NCBI GenBank assembly: GCA_022821875.1
Contig: JAJECV010000145.1
Location: 1-38,878 of the forward strand
Reading direction: 5' to 3'
Source of the DNA: Rhodothermales bacterium
GTDB taxonomy: Bacteria > Bacteroidota > Rhodothermia > Rhodothermales > Bin80
Length of the DNA: 38,878 nucleotides
Notes under the pieces: generated by a model
Databases searched by the model: none
Seen by the model: the letters and a program-made list of their open reading frames with translations, nothing else
Told to the model about the DNA's origin: nothing
Made by a program: the position numbers and the translations under genes
Shown: in pieces, positions 1-8,241 of the stretch
How the letters are laid out: each line of letters starts with the position of its first letter
How positions within the stretch are numbered: position 1 is the first letter of the stretch

Positions 1-233
1 GCAATGAGAATCACATTGTCCCCATTAACGTCTTCAAGAGTGATACCTAATGCGTCAGACAGTAGGCACGGTGAGGTTATTGTGCAAAGATCGCCGCTAC
101 CATTGACTAGGTCCACATAGTAGTCAGCCGTACCCTGTGAAGATGCACTGCGAGGAATGACCAGAACGGTCAGCAGTGCTAGAAGTGTCAGAAGGGAATT
201 ATCCCCCCCCCCCCATTTTGTAATGTGTTTCAT
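1..233 (-). CDS. Exported protein with poly-G tract, N-terminal part (runs off window)
   Basis: Read from an ATG at 233-231, the frame stays open for 77 codons to the window edge. Residues 1-7 are followed by three Gly codons made by the G tract, then a hydrophobic core (LLTLLALLTVLVI) and a polar stretch ending ASS-Q, which together look like a signal peptide with cleavage before the Gln. The mature part starts with TADYYVDLVNGSGDLC and continues with acidic, Gly/Asn-rich sequence and two Cys, reminiscent of the first strands of secreted beta-helix or adhesin-like proteins; this last point is an impression, not a family assignment. No clear Shine-Dalgarno site precedes the ATG. The gene is divergent from the repair operon starting at 738. 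The 12-G run between start and hydrophobic core suggests slipped-strand on/off switching. The function is unknown because the rest of the protein is outside the window. Confidence 0.6.
   Translation of the reverse strand, partial: MKHITKWGGGDNSLLTLLALLTVLVIPRSASSQGTADYYVDLVNGSGDLCTITSPCLLSDALGITLEDVNGDNVILI
203..214 (-). repeat. Homopolymer (G)12 tract inside the start of the exported-protein gene
   Basis: Twelve consecutive C on the plus strand (G on the coding strand), beginning 18 bases downstream of the ATG. With 12 G the frame continues into the signal-peptide core. With 13 G a TAA follows the tract at once; with 11 or 14 G a TGA follows after four further codons. Both alternative registers therefore abolish the product. 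It is by far the longest homopolymer seen in the window, and its position just after a start codon is typical of phase-variable surface genes. Confidence 0.75.
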
Positions 234-737
234 ATGTTTTGGGCCTCGCCCGTTTGGTTTGGCTGGATAATATACGAAAGAGCAGGCAATTAAAATTAGA
301 TGACATAAAGTGGAGCGTCAGGCTAACTGGTAAAATATAGCGGGTGAAAGTTCTATGCTATGAAACTATAACCGAGTACATATCTCCGCAAGTCATGCGC
401 GTCTGTTCGTGAGGGCAGATGTGAAATGTTGACAGCGGCATATGTGGCCGGGGCTATCCAGTACCAAAGAGATATTATCGGGAACTGCTGACTTCCCGGC
501 CATACAACGGGAACATCAACTGGGCGGTCAGGGATAATTCTATGGGCTTAGGAGGTAACTGCATCAAATAAGGTATATTTCAGTTCAGGGTCGAGGGAAG
601 GAGCGGAAACACCAGATGCTATATTTGTTCAACGGAGCATCAGCCAAACGGAGATGTTCAGATTTTTCCAGTGCAATTTTCCGGTTACGGGAACCGATGA
701 ATATGAAACGCAGACTATTCCAGTCTGAACCCTTGTA
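234..737. other. Divergent intergenic region, no gene recognised
   Basis: 504 bases between the exported-protein gene (minus) and the AddB-like gene (plus). No RNA gene or recognisable gene relic was seen. It must hold the two divergent promoters, but no pair of promoter boxes stands out: a TTGACA occurs near 429 without a convincing partner. Confidence 0.5.
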
Positions 738-3482
738 TTGATTCCAATTTCCGAAAATGATTTTACGGGATATCCATCATTCGTTCAACGACTCTTGCGG
801 ATCATGGTGACGATAACAGCAACGGATCGGCTGGCGCGGGCGCGTCATCAGGAATATGATTGGCAGCAGCAGGAAAAAGGGGATCGTACATGGATGACTG
901 CATCCGTCAAAACGCTCAATGCATGGCTGTCCGAGTTGTGGGAAGAAGGGATGTATGCGGCTTCCAATTCGACACTCCTTCGTCCGCTTCGCCCCGCCGA
1001 AGAGCAAATTATTTGGGAGAATATTCTGCGCTCAGATATCCGGAATCCCCCCCTTGATGTGTCTGCAACTGCTGAACTGGCGCGTACATCATGGAAACTT
1101 CTCTGTGATTGGCATCTGCCGTTGGAGGGACCGGAATGGGCTGTTTCCGAGGATGCGCGTGCCTTCCAGAAGTGGGCGGCGGAATTTCGTGGACGATGTA
1201 AAAAGAAGGGGTGGTTCTCGGCTTCCGAACTGTCCCGTCAGGTGATCCGCCTGATCCGTGAAGGGCAGGTGGAGGTCCCGGATCAAATGGAACTTGTCGG
1301 ATTTTTGGAGCAGACCCCCGCGGAGAAGCACTTCTTTGAAACGCTGCAAATGCACGGTACACGCATCCAGGAAACGCCTCCCCCGAATCACCAGGGGCAG
1401 GTGTTCCGTTTACCGGTCATTGATGTCCTCCAGGAGATGCGTGTTGCTGCAGGGTGGGCCCGCCAGATTATGGAGACCGATCCAGGGGCGGAGCACAAGT
1501 CCTTTCGTATTGGGGTTATTGTGCCAGGAATCGTCAATCTGCGCAGTCAGATTGAGCGGATATTTTCAGAGGTTTTTCATCCGCAATCAAGGCTTCAGCC
1601 GGATCATGATTCGAAACGTCTCTTCAACATTTCCCAGGGACTCCCGGCAGGGGACTATCCGATCATTCAATCGGCATTGCAGATTCTTTCAATAGATCCC
1701 CGAGAGATTCCTGTAGAAGAGGCCGGCCGTCTCCTTTTATCACCTTTTCTGCCAGCATTCCATGAGGAACGATCTTCACGTGCCCTTCTTGATGTAGATT
1801 TGCGTGGGCGGGGCGAGCAGTATGTGACCTTGAAAGATCTGATTTATCTGGCAACAAAGAGGAAGGACTGTCCGGTACTTGTTTCGATTCTTGTTGCATG
1901 GCAGGCGCAGTATTCAGATCTTCAGGGGAGGAAACTTCCTAGCGAATGGGCGAAGTCCTTCTCACGGCTATTGCAGTCAGGGAAATCAAACATACCGCCG
2001 GATAACGGGGATACGTCGGACCATGCCGTCAGCATTGGCTGGCCGGGATACTGGAAACAAACCAGTACGGAGTATCAGACCTACACCGTCTGGGAAGAAC
2101 TAATGTCGGCGCTGGTGGAGTTGGATGGGGTATGCGGGCGCATTACCTCCGGTAAAGCCGTCACCGTACTTCGCCGGATGGCCTCCGGTAAGGTGTTCCA
2201 GCCCGAACATGAACCTGCACCAGTACAGATATTAAGCGTGGGCGAAGCGGTTGGCATCTCCTTTGATCATCTCTGGGTGATGGGGATGCATGACGATATC
2301 TGGCCGCCTCCTTGTGCGCCAGCCCCGTTTGTACCGATCCTGCTGCAGCGCAGGAAAGGATTGTGGCGTTCCACGCCGGAGGGGATGCTGCTGCACGCCA
2401 GAGAACTTGCGGATCGACTATTGAAGAGTGCGCCATTGGTCATCGTCAGTCACCCCCTGCGGGAGGGGGATGCGGATCGGAGAATTAGTCCAATGTTTGC
2501 CGGACTGCCAGAAGTTTCTGAGGAGGATCTGGGCATTGAACCCCCTCAAACCCTCGGTGAGCAGGTTCAATCCTCCTCAAAGCTGGAAATCATCCGAGAT
2601 GACGAGGGACTACCCTGTGGCGAAGGGGAAACTCGCGGAGGGACCTATCTATTCAAGTTGCAGGCGGCATGCCCATTCCGGGCATTCGCAGAGCTGCGCC
2701 TTGGTGCGGTTCCACTTGCTAGTGCCCAGTCGGGGCTGCATGCAATGGACCGGGGCAGAATGATGCACCACATATTAGACATCCTCTGGCAGCAGTTGGG
2801 GACGCAGGCGGCATTGAACGTCCTGTCAGAGCAGGAGGAAGATCAACTTGTGCGGATAATTGTGGAGGAGCAGCTTGTCAACAGGGTACCATTTCGGCGG
2901 GTCCTTCAAAGCGAACGGTTTTTTGAAATTGAGCGGGATCGACTGGTGCGAATCACGCGGGAATGGCTTGCCCTTGAGCGGAACCGCCGCCCCTTTACGG
3001 TTCTTGAGCAGGAGGAGAGACAGCATGTCATTGCAGGGGGGCTTGAAATTCGTATTCAGGAGGATCGCGTGGATCAGCTTGAAAATGGGGAGCGGTTTAT
3101 CCTTGACTATAAGACGGGCAATTGCAGTCCTAATCATTGGAACGGGGAACGTCCGGATGACCCTCAGTTACCGATTTATGCGGCTGTCACGGATTCGCCG
3201 GTTGCGGGCATCGCCTTTGGCAGCCTGCGGAAAGGGAGTATGCGGATGAAAGGGGTCGCAAATCAGGATGTCGGCAATAGCGGGGTGAAAAACCCCCGGA
3301 AACCTCTGCCGGAACTTATTCATGACTGGCGGGAAATGCTCAATAAACTGGGACAGGATTACAAAGCGGGCCATGCACTGGTGGATCCCAAAAACCCGAT
3401 GCAGACATGTAGGTATTGCAGACTGACTTCGCTTTGTCGAGTCGGGAGTGATCCCGCAGCCCCACAGGATTCAGATGAGTAA
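738..3482 (+). CDS. AddB-like PD-(D/E)XK nuclease with Fe-S cluster cysteines
   Basis: 914 aa protein of the AddB-like 'probable DNA repair protein' type, the usual partner of an AddA-like helicase in processing double-strand breaks for recombination. The C-terminal third carries a RecB-type nuclease domain: conserved H677/H678, then D790-Y-K792 in the ILDYKTG motif. Cys645 before the nuclease core and Cys891-x2-Cys894-x5-Cys900 after it reproduce the four-cysteine arrangement that binds a 4Fe-4S cluster in AddB nucleases. The N-terminal half is the inactive helicase-like part; no Walker A motif was seen. The listed start is TTG; an ATG at 804 (reading MVTITATDRLARA) fits the usual N-terminus of the family and may be the true start. 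The 3' end overlaps the helicase gene by 8 bases (ATGAGTAA), so the two are one operon and probably translationally coupled. Confidence 0.85.
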   Translation: MIPISENDFTGYPSFVQRLLRIMVTITATDRLARARHQEYDWQQQEKGDRTWMTASVKTLNAWLSELWEEGMYAASNSTLLRPLRPAEEQIIWENILRSDIRNPPLDVSATAELARTSWKLLCDWHLPLEGPEWAVSEDARAFQKWAAEFRGRCKKKGWFSASELSRQVIRLIREGQVEVPDQMELVGFLEQTPAEKHFFETLQMHGTRIQETPPPNHQGQVFRLPVIDVLQEMRVAAGWARQIMETDPGAEHKSFRIGVIVPGIVNLRSQIERIFSEVFHPQSRLQPDHDSKRLFNISQGLPAGDYPIIQSALQILSIDPREIPVEEAGRLLLSPFLPAFHEERSSRALLDVDLRGRGEQYVTLKDLIYLATKRKDCPVLVSILVAWQAQYSDLQGRKLPSEWAKSFSRLLQSGKSNIPPDNGDTSDHAVSIGWPGYWKQTSTEYQTYTVWEELMSALVELDGVCGRITSGKAVTVLRRMASGKVFQPEHEPAPVQILSVGEAVGISFDHLWVMGMHDDIWPPPCAPAPFVPILLQRRKGLWRSTPEGMLLHARELADRLLKSAPLVIVSHPLREGDADRRISPMFAGLPEVSEEDLGIEPPQTLGEQVQSSSKLEIIRDDEGLPCGEGETRGGTYLFKLQAACPFRAFAELRLGAVPLASAQSGLHAMDRGRMMHHILDILWQQLGTQAALNVLSEQEEDQLVRIIVEEQLVNRVPFRRVLQSERFFEIERDRLVRITREWLALERNRRPFTVLEQEERQHVIAGGLEIRIQEDRVDQLENGERFILDYKTGNCSPNHWNGERPDDPQLPIYAAVTDSPVAGIAFGSLRKGSMRMKGVANQDVGNSGVKNPRKPLPELIHDWREMLNKLGQDYKAGHALVDPKNPMQTCRYCRLTSLCRVGSDPAAPQDSDE

Positions 3483-6400
3483 TCAGGTTCCAGACCACGC
3501 CCAGCGGCTCCAGGCATTGGACCCGAATGCCTCATTTATTGTGCAGGCCCCGGCGGGTTCAGGCAAGACCGAACTTCTGATCCAGCGATTCCTTGTTTTA
3601 TTAGCCCGGGTAAAACTCCCTGAGGAGATTGTTGCGATCACGTTTACACGCAAGGCGGCGGCCGAAATGCGCCACCGAATTATTCGTGCGCTCCAGAGAG
3701 CTGCAGGACAGGCACCGACTGTCCCGCACGAAAAGCATACATGGGATCTGGCTCGATTGGCCCTGGAACGCAACGACAGGCGGGCTTGGAATCTTCTGGA
3801 TAACCCGCTCCGGCTTCGGATTCAGACCATTGACTCCCTTTGTTCGCTACTGGTCCGAAGGATGCCCTGGGTTTCCCGCATGGGTGCACTGCTCAGGCCG
3901 GAAGAGGATGCACGCCATCTGCATCAAAAAGCTGCGCGCCGCACACTGGAGTTTTTATACTCGGTTCAGGCACATCCGAATGTGGTCCAGTCGATTGCAG
4001 TTTTACTGAGGCATCTGGATAACGATATGAGAAGGGTGGAGCAACTGCTGGGCGCAATGCTGGGCAGTCGGGATCAGTGGATCCGTCATGTGGATGGCAT
4101 GGAACATGAACCGGCGAAGACACGGGCGGCACTGGAGTCCGCGTTAACGCATATTGTTGAATGTACGCTGGAACGGATGGTCGCAGAGTTTCCAGAGAAT
4201 CACGCAGAAGATGTGGTTGAATTGGCCCGGTTTGCCGCTGAAAATCTACGTAATGAAGGAAAGGAAAGTGGAATTGGTGTCTGCGCAGACCTTCGGGGCC
4301 TCCCAGGCTCCTCGGTGGCGGATCTTCCCTGTTGGCTGGGGATTACAGAGTTGTTTCTGACGGGTGCAGGAACGCGTCGCAGGAGGTATTCAGTCCGTGA
4401 AGGATTCCCGGCCGGAGAGCGGGATGCGAAAGAGCGCATCCAAGGTCTCCATCTTGCAGAGGAAACGATCACACAGCTGAAGGAACTGAGACAGTTACCG
4501 TCATCCTCCTATGAAGAGAGCCAGTGGGAGGTTTTGGCCGCCCTGATGTATCTTCTGCCCGCGGCAGTTGCACAGCTTCGTAAAGTCTTTCAGGAGGATG
4601 GGAGTGTGGATTTTACAGAGATCGGGATCGCCGCACAGGAAGCCGCAAAGGCGCATATGCAGTCCGATAGCCAGGGGGGGATGCTCGATATCGCGACTCG
4701 ACATCTACTGGTTGATGAATTCCAGGATACGTCCCAGAGCCAGTACGAGTTGTTTGAACGGCTCATCCATGACTGGAAGGAGAGTGGCAGGACGCTGTTT
4801 CTGGTCGGTGATCCCATGCAGTCAATCTATGGTTTTCGGGAGGCAGATGTGAGCCTGTTCTCACGAACCCGAACAAGTGGAATCGGCCCCATTCGTCCCC
4901 GGTCACTTGTATTAGAGACAAATTTTCGCTCCAGTACAGAGATTGTAAGTTGGGTCAATGAAGCCTTAGGGGCGGCCTTTCCGGAAGTGGAGGACATGGT
5001 AACCGGTTCCGTCGTATACAGCCCTTCCACTGCATTCAGGACAGACCTCAAACAGAGCAAGGTTATGATCCATCCGTTCTTTTCCAATGATCTGGATGGG
5101 CAGGCCGAAAAGGTGGCACAGATCATTGCCGAAACCCAATCCCGACAGCCGGATGCGACCATTGCCGTGCTGGTTCAGGCACGCAGGCATTTACTGCAAA
5201 TCATTTCCGTGCTTCGTGAGCGCGGGATTGCGTTTCGGTCGGTAGATATTGATCCACTTGGCGAGCGTCCGGTGGTCCGTGATCTGATCGCATTGACGCA
5301 GGCGCTCCTTCATCCAGGAAACCGCATTGCATGGTTGTCGATCCTGCGAGCCCCGTGGTGCGGGCTTCAACTGGCCGATTTACAGAGATTGGTGGGCAAT
5401 GATCTAAAAACTCCCATGATGGATCTTCTTGCCAGACATGCGACAAGGATGTCCACGGATGGCAGGCAGCGGGTTGAGCGGATCCTTCCGACGCTTCAGG
5501 ATGCGTATGCGTTGACGGGCAGGCTTCCGGTGCGCCGGTGGGTTGAAGGCGTATGGCTGGCACTGGGCGGGCCTGCGTGTCTTGAAAAATCGGCACACCT
5601 AAATGATGCCATGGCATATCTGGATCTTCTGGAGGAGTCGGTAGAGGGGGTTGACTTGCGGGATGAGCGCAAATTCATGGAGGATGTGGAACGCCTGTTT
5701 GCCCCCTCGGATCTAGAAGCGGGTGCAGAACTGCAGTTACTCACTACCCATAAAGCCAAAGGACTTGAATTTGATACGGTTATACTGCCTGGTCTGGGGT
5801 ACCGCACCAGAGGAGATGCGCAGCGCCTGTTAATGTGGCGAGAGTATAATGATGGTGATCAGCCCCATTTACTGCTGGCACCAATCCGGGAGACGGGAGG
5901 CAAAGAAGACCTTGCCTATAATTACTTGTATAATGTTGAGCGAAAGCGACGAGATCACGAGGGAACCCGTCTTCTGTATGTGGCAGCCACAAGAGCCCGA
6001 AAGGATTTGCATCTAATCGGTCATATTTCTCAAAACGCTGAAGATCCAGAGTTAAAACCGCCGGATCCGCGAACCCTTTTGTCCAAAATCTGGAAAGTGG
6101 CAGAACCGGAATTTTCAAAGGCATGGGAGAACCATCCGCAGGAAGAGAATGCAGAAGATGTTCATGAGCAGGCAGGAGTCGGTGTCCCTTTACTTCGTTT
6201 GTCCACGCAGTGGAAACCCGTAGATCTGCAGGATGAGTTAATTTGGAAGGCGAACAAGGATCGGTCTGAAGACGAGAAAGAAGATCGTGAGCCGGTGTTT
6301 AAGTGGGTGGGGGATCTGCAGCGGCGGGTCGGGATTGTGATCCATCGGATGTTACAGGGGATGCGGTTTCCAGACCGGGTGGGTTTTAGCGAGAACATTC

Positions 6401-6840
6401 TTCGCAATGCACTTGCTCACGAGGGTTTGGATGGAGATAATCTGGAGGAGGCCCTGATCCAGGTGAAGCAGATCCTTAAGAGTGTGGTGGAGGATCGTCG
6501 GGGTCGCTGGGTTCTGTCAAAGCATGAAGAGGATGCATGGGAGTATGCACTCACTGCAGTGACTGGAGCGGGGGTGCGCCGATTTATTCTTGACCGAACG
6601 TTTGTCGAGGATGGCAGGCGCTGGATCGTTGATTACAAGACGAGTACGCACCTAGGGAGTGATGTAGACGATTTTTTAGATCAGGAAAAAAAGAGATATC
6701 AAGCCAAAATGGAACTCTATGCACGGGCGATGCGGGCCATAGATTCCAAGAGGCCGATTTTTCTGGGGTTGTATTTCCCTGCCCTGAAGGGGTGGCGGCA
6801 ATGGGAATACATTGATGCGAAGTCGGATGATCGGTCATGA
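3475..6840 (+). CDS. AddA-like UvrD/Rep helicase-nuclease
   Basis: 1121 aa superfamily 1A helicase with a C-terminal RecB-type nuclease. Motifs in order: Walker A GSGKT at residues 28-32, motif Ia ITFTRKAAAEM, motif II VDEFQDT (D414-E415), motif III VGDPMQSIYGFREA, motif IV ETNFRSS, motif V TTHKAKGLEFDTV, motif VI LYVAATRARKDL, and nuclease motif VDYKTS with D1053/K1055. The protein should unwind DNA from broken ends and cut it together with the AddB-like partner encoded just upstream. The reading frame is open from 3448, but the ATG at 3475 overlaps the upstream stop in the usual coupled arrangement and places the Walker A motif near residue 28, as is normal, so it was chosen. Length is typical of the family and every expected motif is present. 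Confidence 0.9.
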   Translation: MSNQVPDHAQRLQALDPNASFIVQAPAGSGKTELLIQRFLVLLARVKLPEEIVAITFTRKAAAEMRHRIIRALQRAAGQAPTVPHEKHTWDLARLALERNDRRAWNLLDNPLRLRIQTIDSLCSLLVRRMPWVSRMGALLRPEEDARHLHQKAARRTLEFLYSVQAHPNVVQSIAVLLRHLDNDMRRVEQLLGAMLGSRDQWIRHVDGMEHEPAKTRAALESALTHIVECTLERMVAEFPENHAEDVVELARFAAENLRNEGKESGIGVCADLRGLPGSSVADLPCWLGITELFLTGAGTRRRRYSVREGFPAGERDAKERIQGLHLAEETITQLKELRQLPSSSYEESQWEVLAALMYLLPAAVAQLRKVFQEDGSVDFTEIGIAAQEAAKAHMQSDSQGGMLDIATRHLLVDEFQDTSQSQYELFERLIHDWKESGRTLFLVGDPMQSIYGFREADVSLFSRTRTSGIGPIRPRSLVLETNFRSSTEIVSWVNEALGAAFPEVEDMVTGSVVYSPSTAFRTDLKQSKVMIHPFFSNDLDGQAEKVAQIIAETQSRQPDATIAVLVQARRHLLQIISVLRERGIAFRSVDIDPLGERPVVRDLIALTQALLHPGNRIAWLSILRAPWCGLQLADLQRLVGNDLKTPMMDLLARHATRMSTDGRQRVERILPTLQDAYALTGRLPVRRWVEGVWLALGGPACLEKSAHLNDAMAYLDLLEESVEGVDLRDERKFMEDVERLFAPSDLEAGAELQLLTTHKAKGLEFDTVILPGLGYRTRGDAQRLLMWREYNDGDQPHLLLAPIRETGGKEDLAYNYLYNVERKRRDHEGTRLLYVAATRARKDLHLIGHISQNAEDPELKPPDPRTLLSKIWKVAEPEFSKAWENHPQEENAEDVHEQAGVGVPLLRLSTQWKPVDLQDELIWKANKDRSEDEKEDREPVFKWVGDLQRRVGIVIHRMLQGMRFPDRVGFSENILRNALAHEGLDGDNLEEALIQVKQILKSVVEDRRGRWVLSKHEEDAWEYALTAVTGAGVRRFILDRTFVEDGRRWIVDYKTSTHLGSDVDDFLDQEKKRYQAKMELYARAMRAIDSKRPIFLGLYFPALKGWRQWEYIDAKSDDRS

Positions 6841-7072
6841 CGGACCTCGGAGTAATTTCCGTCTCCATGCCGTTCTGCCTCTATTTCCATTGGACGTGAA
6901 AGAAGAGAATGTAAAAATTTTAGACTTCCTGTTTTTAGATGGTATAAAGTCATTTAATCAGATGAAATTCACAAATTCGATTAAATTTATTTTAAAAAAT
7001 TCTATTTTTAAGGTTTATTAAACATTAAAATTGGCCTTAAATGAAATTTCACGAATTTCTCTGAAGCGTTCG
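6841..7072. other. AT-rich spacer bordering the AbiE island
   Basis: 232 bases between the repair operon and the AbiE island, markedly A+T rich from about 6905 to 7040, unlike the preceding operon. The two converging genes end on either side. A short inverted repeat (GACGGA...TCCGTC) near 6839-6863 lacks a T run, so no terminator is claimed. The base composition resembles the leaders of the AbiE antitoxin genes and suggests the edge of a transferred segment. Confidence 0.5.
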
Positions 7073-7993
7073 TTAGTGGAATAATTTTTCAAGCGCCTTG
7101 CGCTGCCTTGTATGCTTTTCGCGGTTCATGAATTTAAGTTTTTTCAAGTTAAAGGCTTTCCAGCGAACCGCAGGAAGGTCTTCCGCTTCGGGGAGCCCAA
7201 TCAATTGAAAATCCGGATCGCCGTTATGAAGGGAGAGAAGAAAGGTTGCAATTGAACCTGAAAGCCGTGATGCAATATCTGAATGCAGGCGCTGAGCGGT
7301 TTCAATAAGTGTTTCAATCGGGATGGTTTTCCCGGTCATTCCTTGAAAGCAGAGATTATACAATTCCTTCAGGATATAATTTGATGGGGACAGTATTTTG
7401 TGTATCGGTTGGTTTGAACTGGCAACATAGACCAGAAATACGCGGAACAATTCATCTGTGATCTCCCCGTTCTTGTAGAATGTCATCAGATCGAATAGAT
7501 CCCGCGGATATTTACGTCGGAGGGCAGTATAGATTTTGCCCGCGTACGTATCCGCAAAAGAGGCAACATTCATCCGTATTGCTCCAAATTGTCTGGTTGC
7601 GGCATTGGAGGTTACCATTGAATCCGGAGGCAGTACGGTGCCCCGTTTAACCATAGATGTTTCAATCTTTATCCATGTATCTCCCTGAAACACAATGATC
7701 CGGGGGCAGGCAATCCTTTTTTGCGGCAAGTACTGCGCATAGACCCCGGAATGATTATCCATGATTGCGTCAGCGATGCGGCGGAGGGCATCCTCAGTAT
7801 TCCTGACCGCAATCTTTCGCTCCTCAACCGGTAACCATATGAGTTCAATACTCGCAGGTAACCTTGGCATATCCTGATGGAATATATTGATGGCGGTGCC
7901 TCCCCTGAGGGCAAAGTCTGATTCTTTGGCGACTTTGGGCAGTACCCGCATCAGCAGGGTAGTTCTCTCAAGATAATCACGAGACACACTCAT
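7073..7993 (-). CDS. AbiEii-family nucleotidyltransferase paralogue with broken motif I (probably inactive)
   Basis: 306 aa, homologous along its length to the intact toxin gene at 8242-9165 (shared GGTAINxF, QDMPR, PRDLFD, LFRVxLVYVASS, LPAVRWK). AbiEii toxins are type IV toxins with a nucleotidyltransferase fold, in which motif I pairs a Gly-rich turn with a D-x-D metal site. In the intact paralogue this reads SVDIDLTW; here it reads PASIELIW, so the first Asp is Ser and the second is Glu. The Lys/Arg-Asp region (AGKIYTAL...PRDLFDL) remains. The frame is open from an ATG at 8026, but alignment with the paralogue and the ATG-over-antitoxin-stop pattern place the true start at 7993; the upstream codons lie in a relic of an antitoxin gene. 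The loss of motif I fits a toxin whose antitoxin has decayed. A retained regulatory role cannot be excluded. Confidence 0.8.
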   Translation of the reverse strand: MSVSRDYLERTTLLMRVLPKVAKESDFALRGGTAINIFHQDMPRLPASIELIWLPVEERKIAVRNTEDALRRIADAIMDNHSGVYAQYLPQKRIACPRIIVFQGDTWIKIETSMVKRGTVLPPDSMVTSNAATRQFGAIRMNVASFADTYAGKIYTALRRKYPRDLFDLMTFYKNGEITDELFRVFLVYVASSNQPIHKILSPSNYILKELYNLCFQGMTGKTIPIETLIETAQRLHSDIASRLSGSIATFLLSLHNGDPDFQLIGLPEAEDLPAVRWKAFNLKKLKFMNREKHTRQRKALEKLFH

Positions 7994-8085
7994 CACAGTT
8001 CGGTAGAGGATGTCGATAGACTCCATAGATAATCCGCACCAGCCCCATGATTTACATAATCGTAATCAGAGTTTAAGTTTTGTCC
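7977..8085 (-). pseudogene. Collapsed AbiEi antitoxin relic
   Basis: Read on the minus strand, 8085 to about 8043 gives GQNLNSDYDYVNHG, which aligns residue for residue with GIDSKSIHYYVGQG of the intact antitoxin at 10257-11102. After a small frameshift the next segment reads GLVRIIYGVYRHPLPN against GWLERIIRGVYLRPVP. This runs directly into CDECVS and a TGA at 7979-7977, corresponding to the antitoxin C-terminus (EDECEF). About 210 central codons are therefore deleted, and there is at least one frameshift. The homology weakens beyond about 8110. The relic's stop overlaps the ATG (7993) of the following toxin-like gene as in the intact module, which fixes that gene's start. Confidence 0.7.
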
Positions 8086-8241
8086 TTGCCAGATCCCATA
8101 CATGGAGGTCTCTCAGAGATGATGCATTTGGTTTCTACCAGAGTAGTTCCATCACTGAATTCGTTGGGCAGTGCCAACAATCCGTGGTTTTGACCAGATG
8201 GATAAGCGTTGATTCTATCTGGCGCATTGCATAAACTTGTC

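Noticed and set aside
1047-1053. Run of seven C in the AddB-like gene as a possible contingency tract
   Set aside because: Only seven bases, internal to a long intact repair gene, with no alternative frame that makes sense.
4674-4680. Run of seven G in the helicase gene as a possible phase-variable tract
   Set aside because: Too short, in mid-gene of a repair enzyme, and the frame is intact on both sides.
7994-8026. Upstream start of the AbiEii paralogue at 8026
   Set aside because: These codons lie in the antitoxin relic; the homologous start by alignment with the intact toxin is at 7993.
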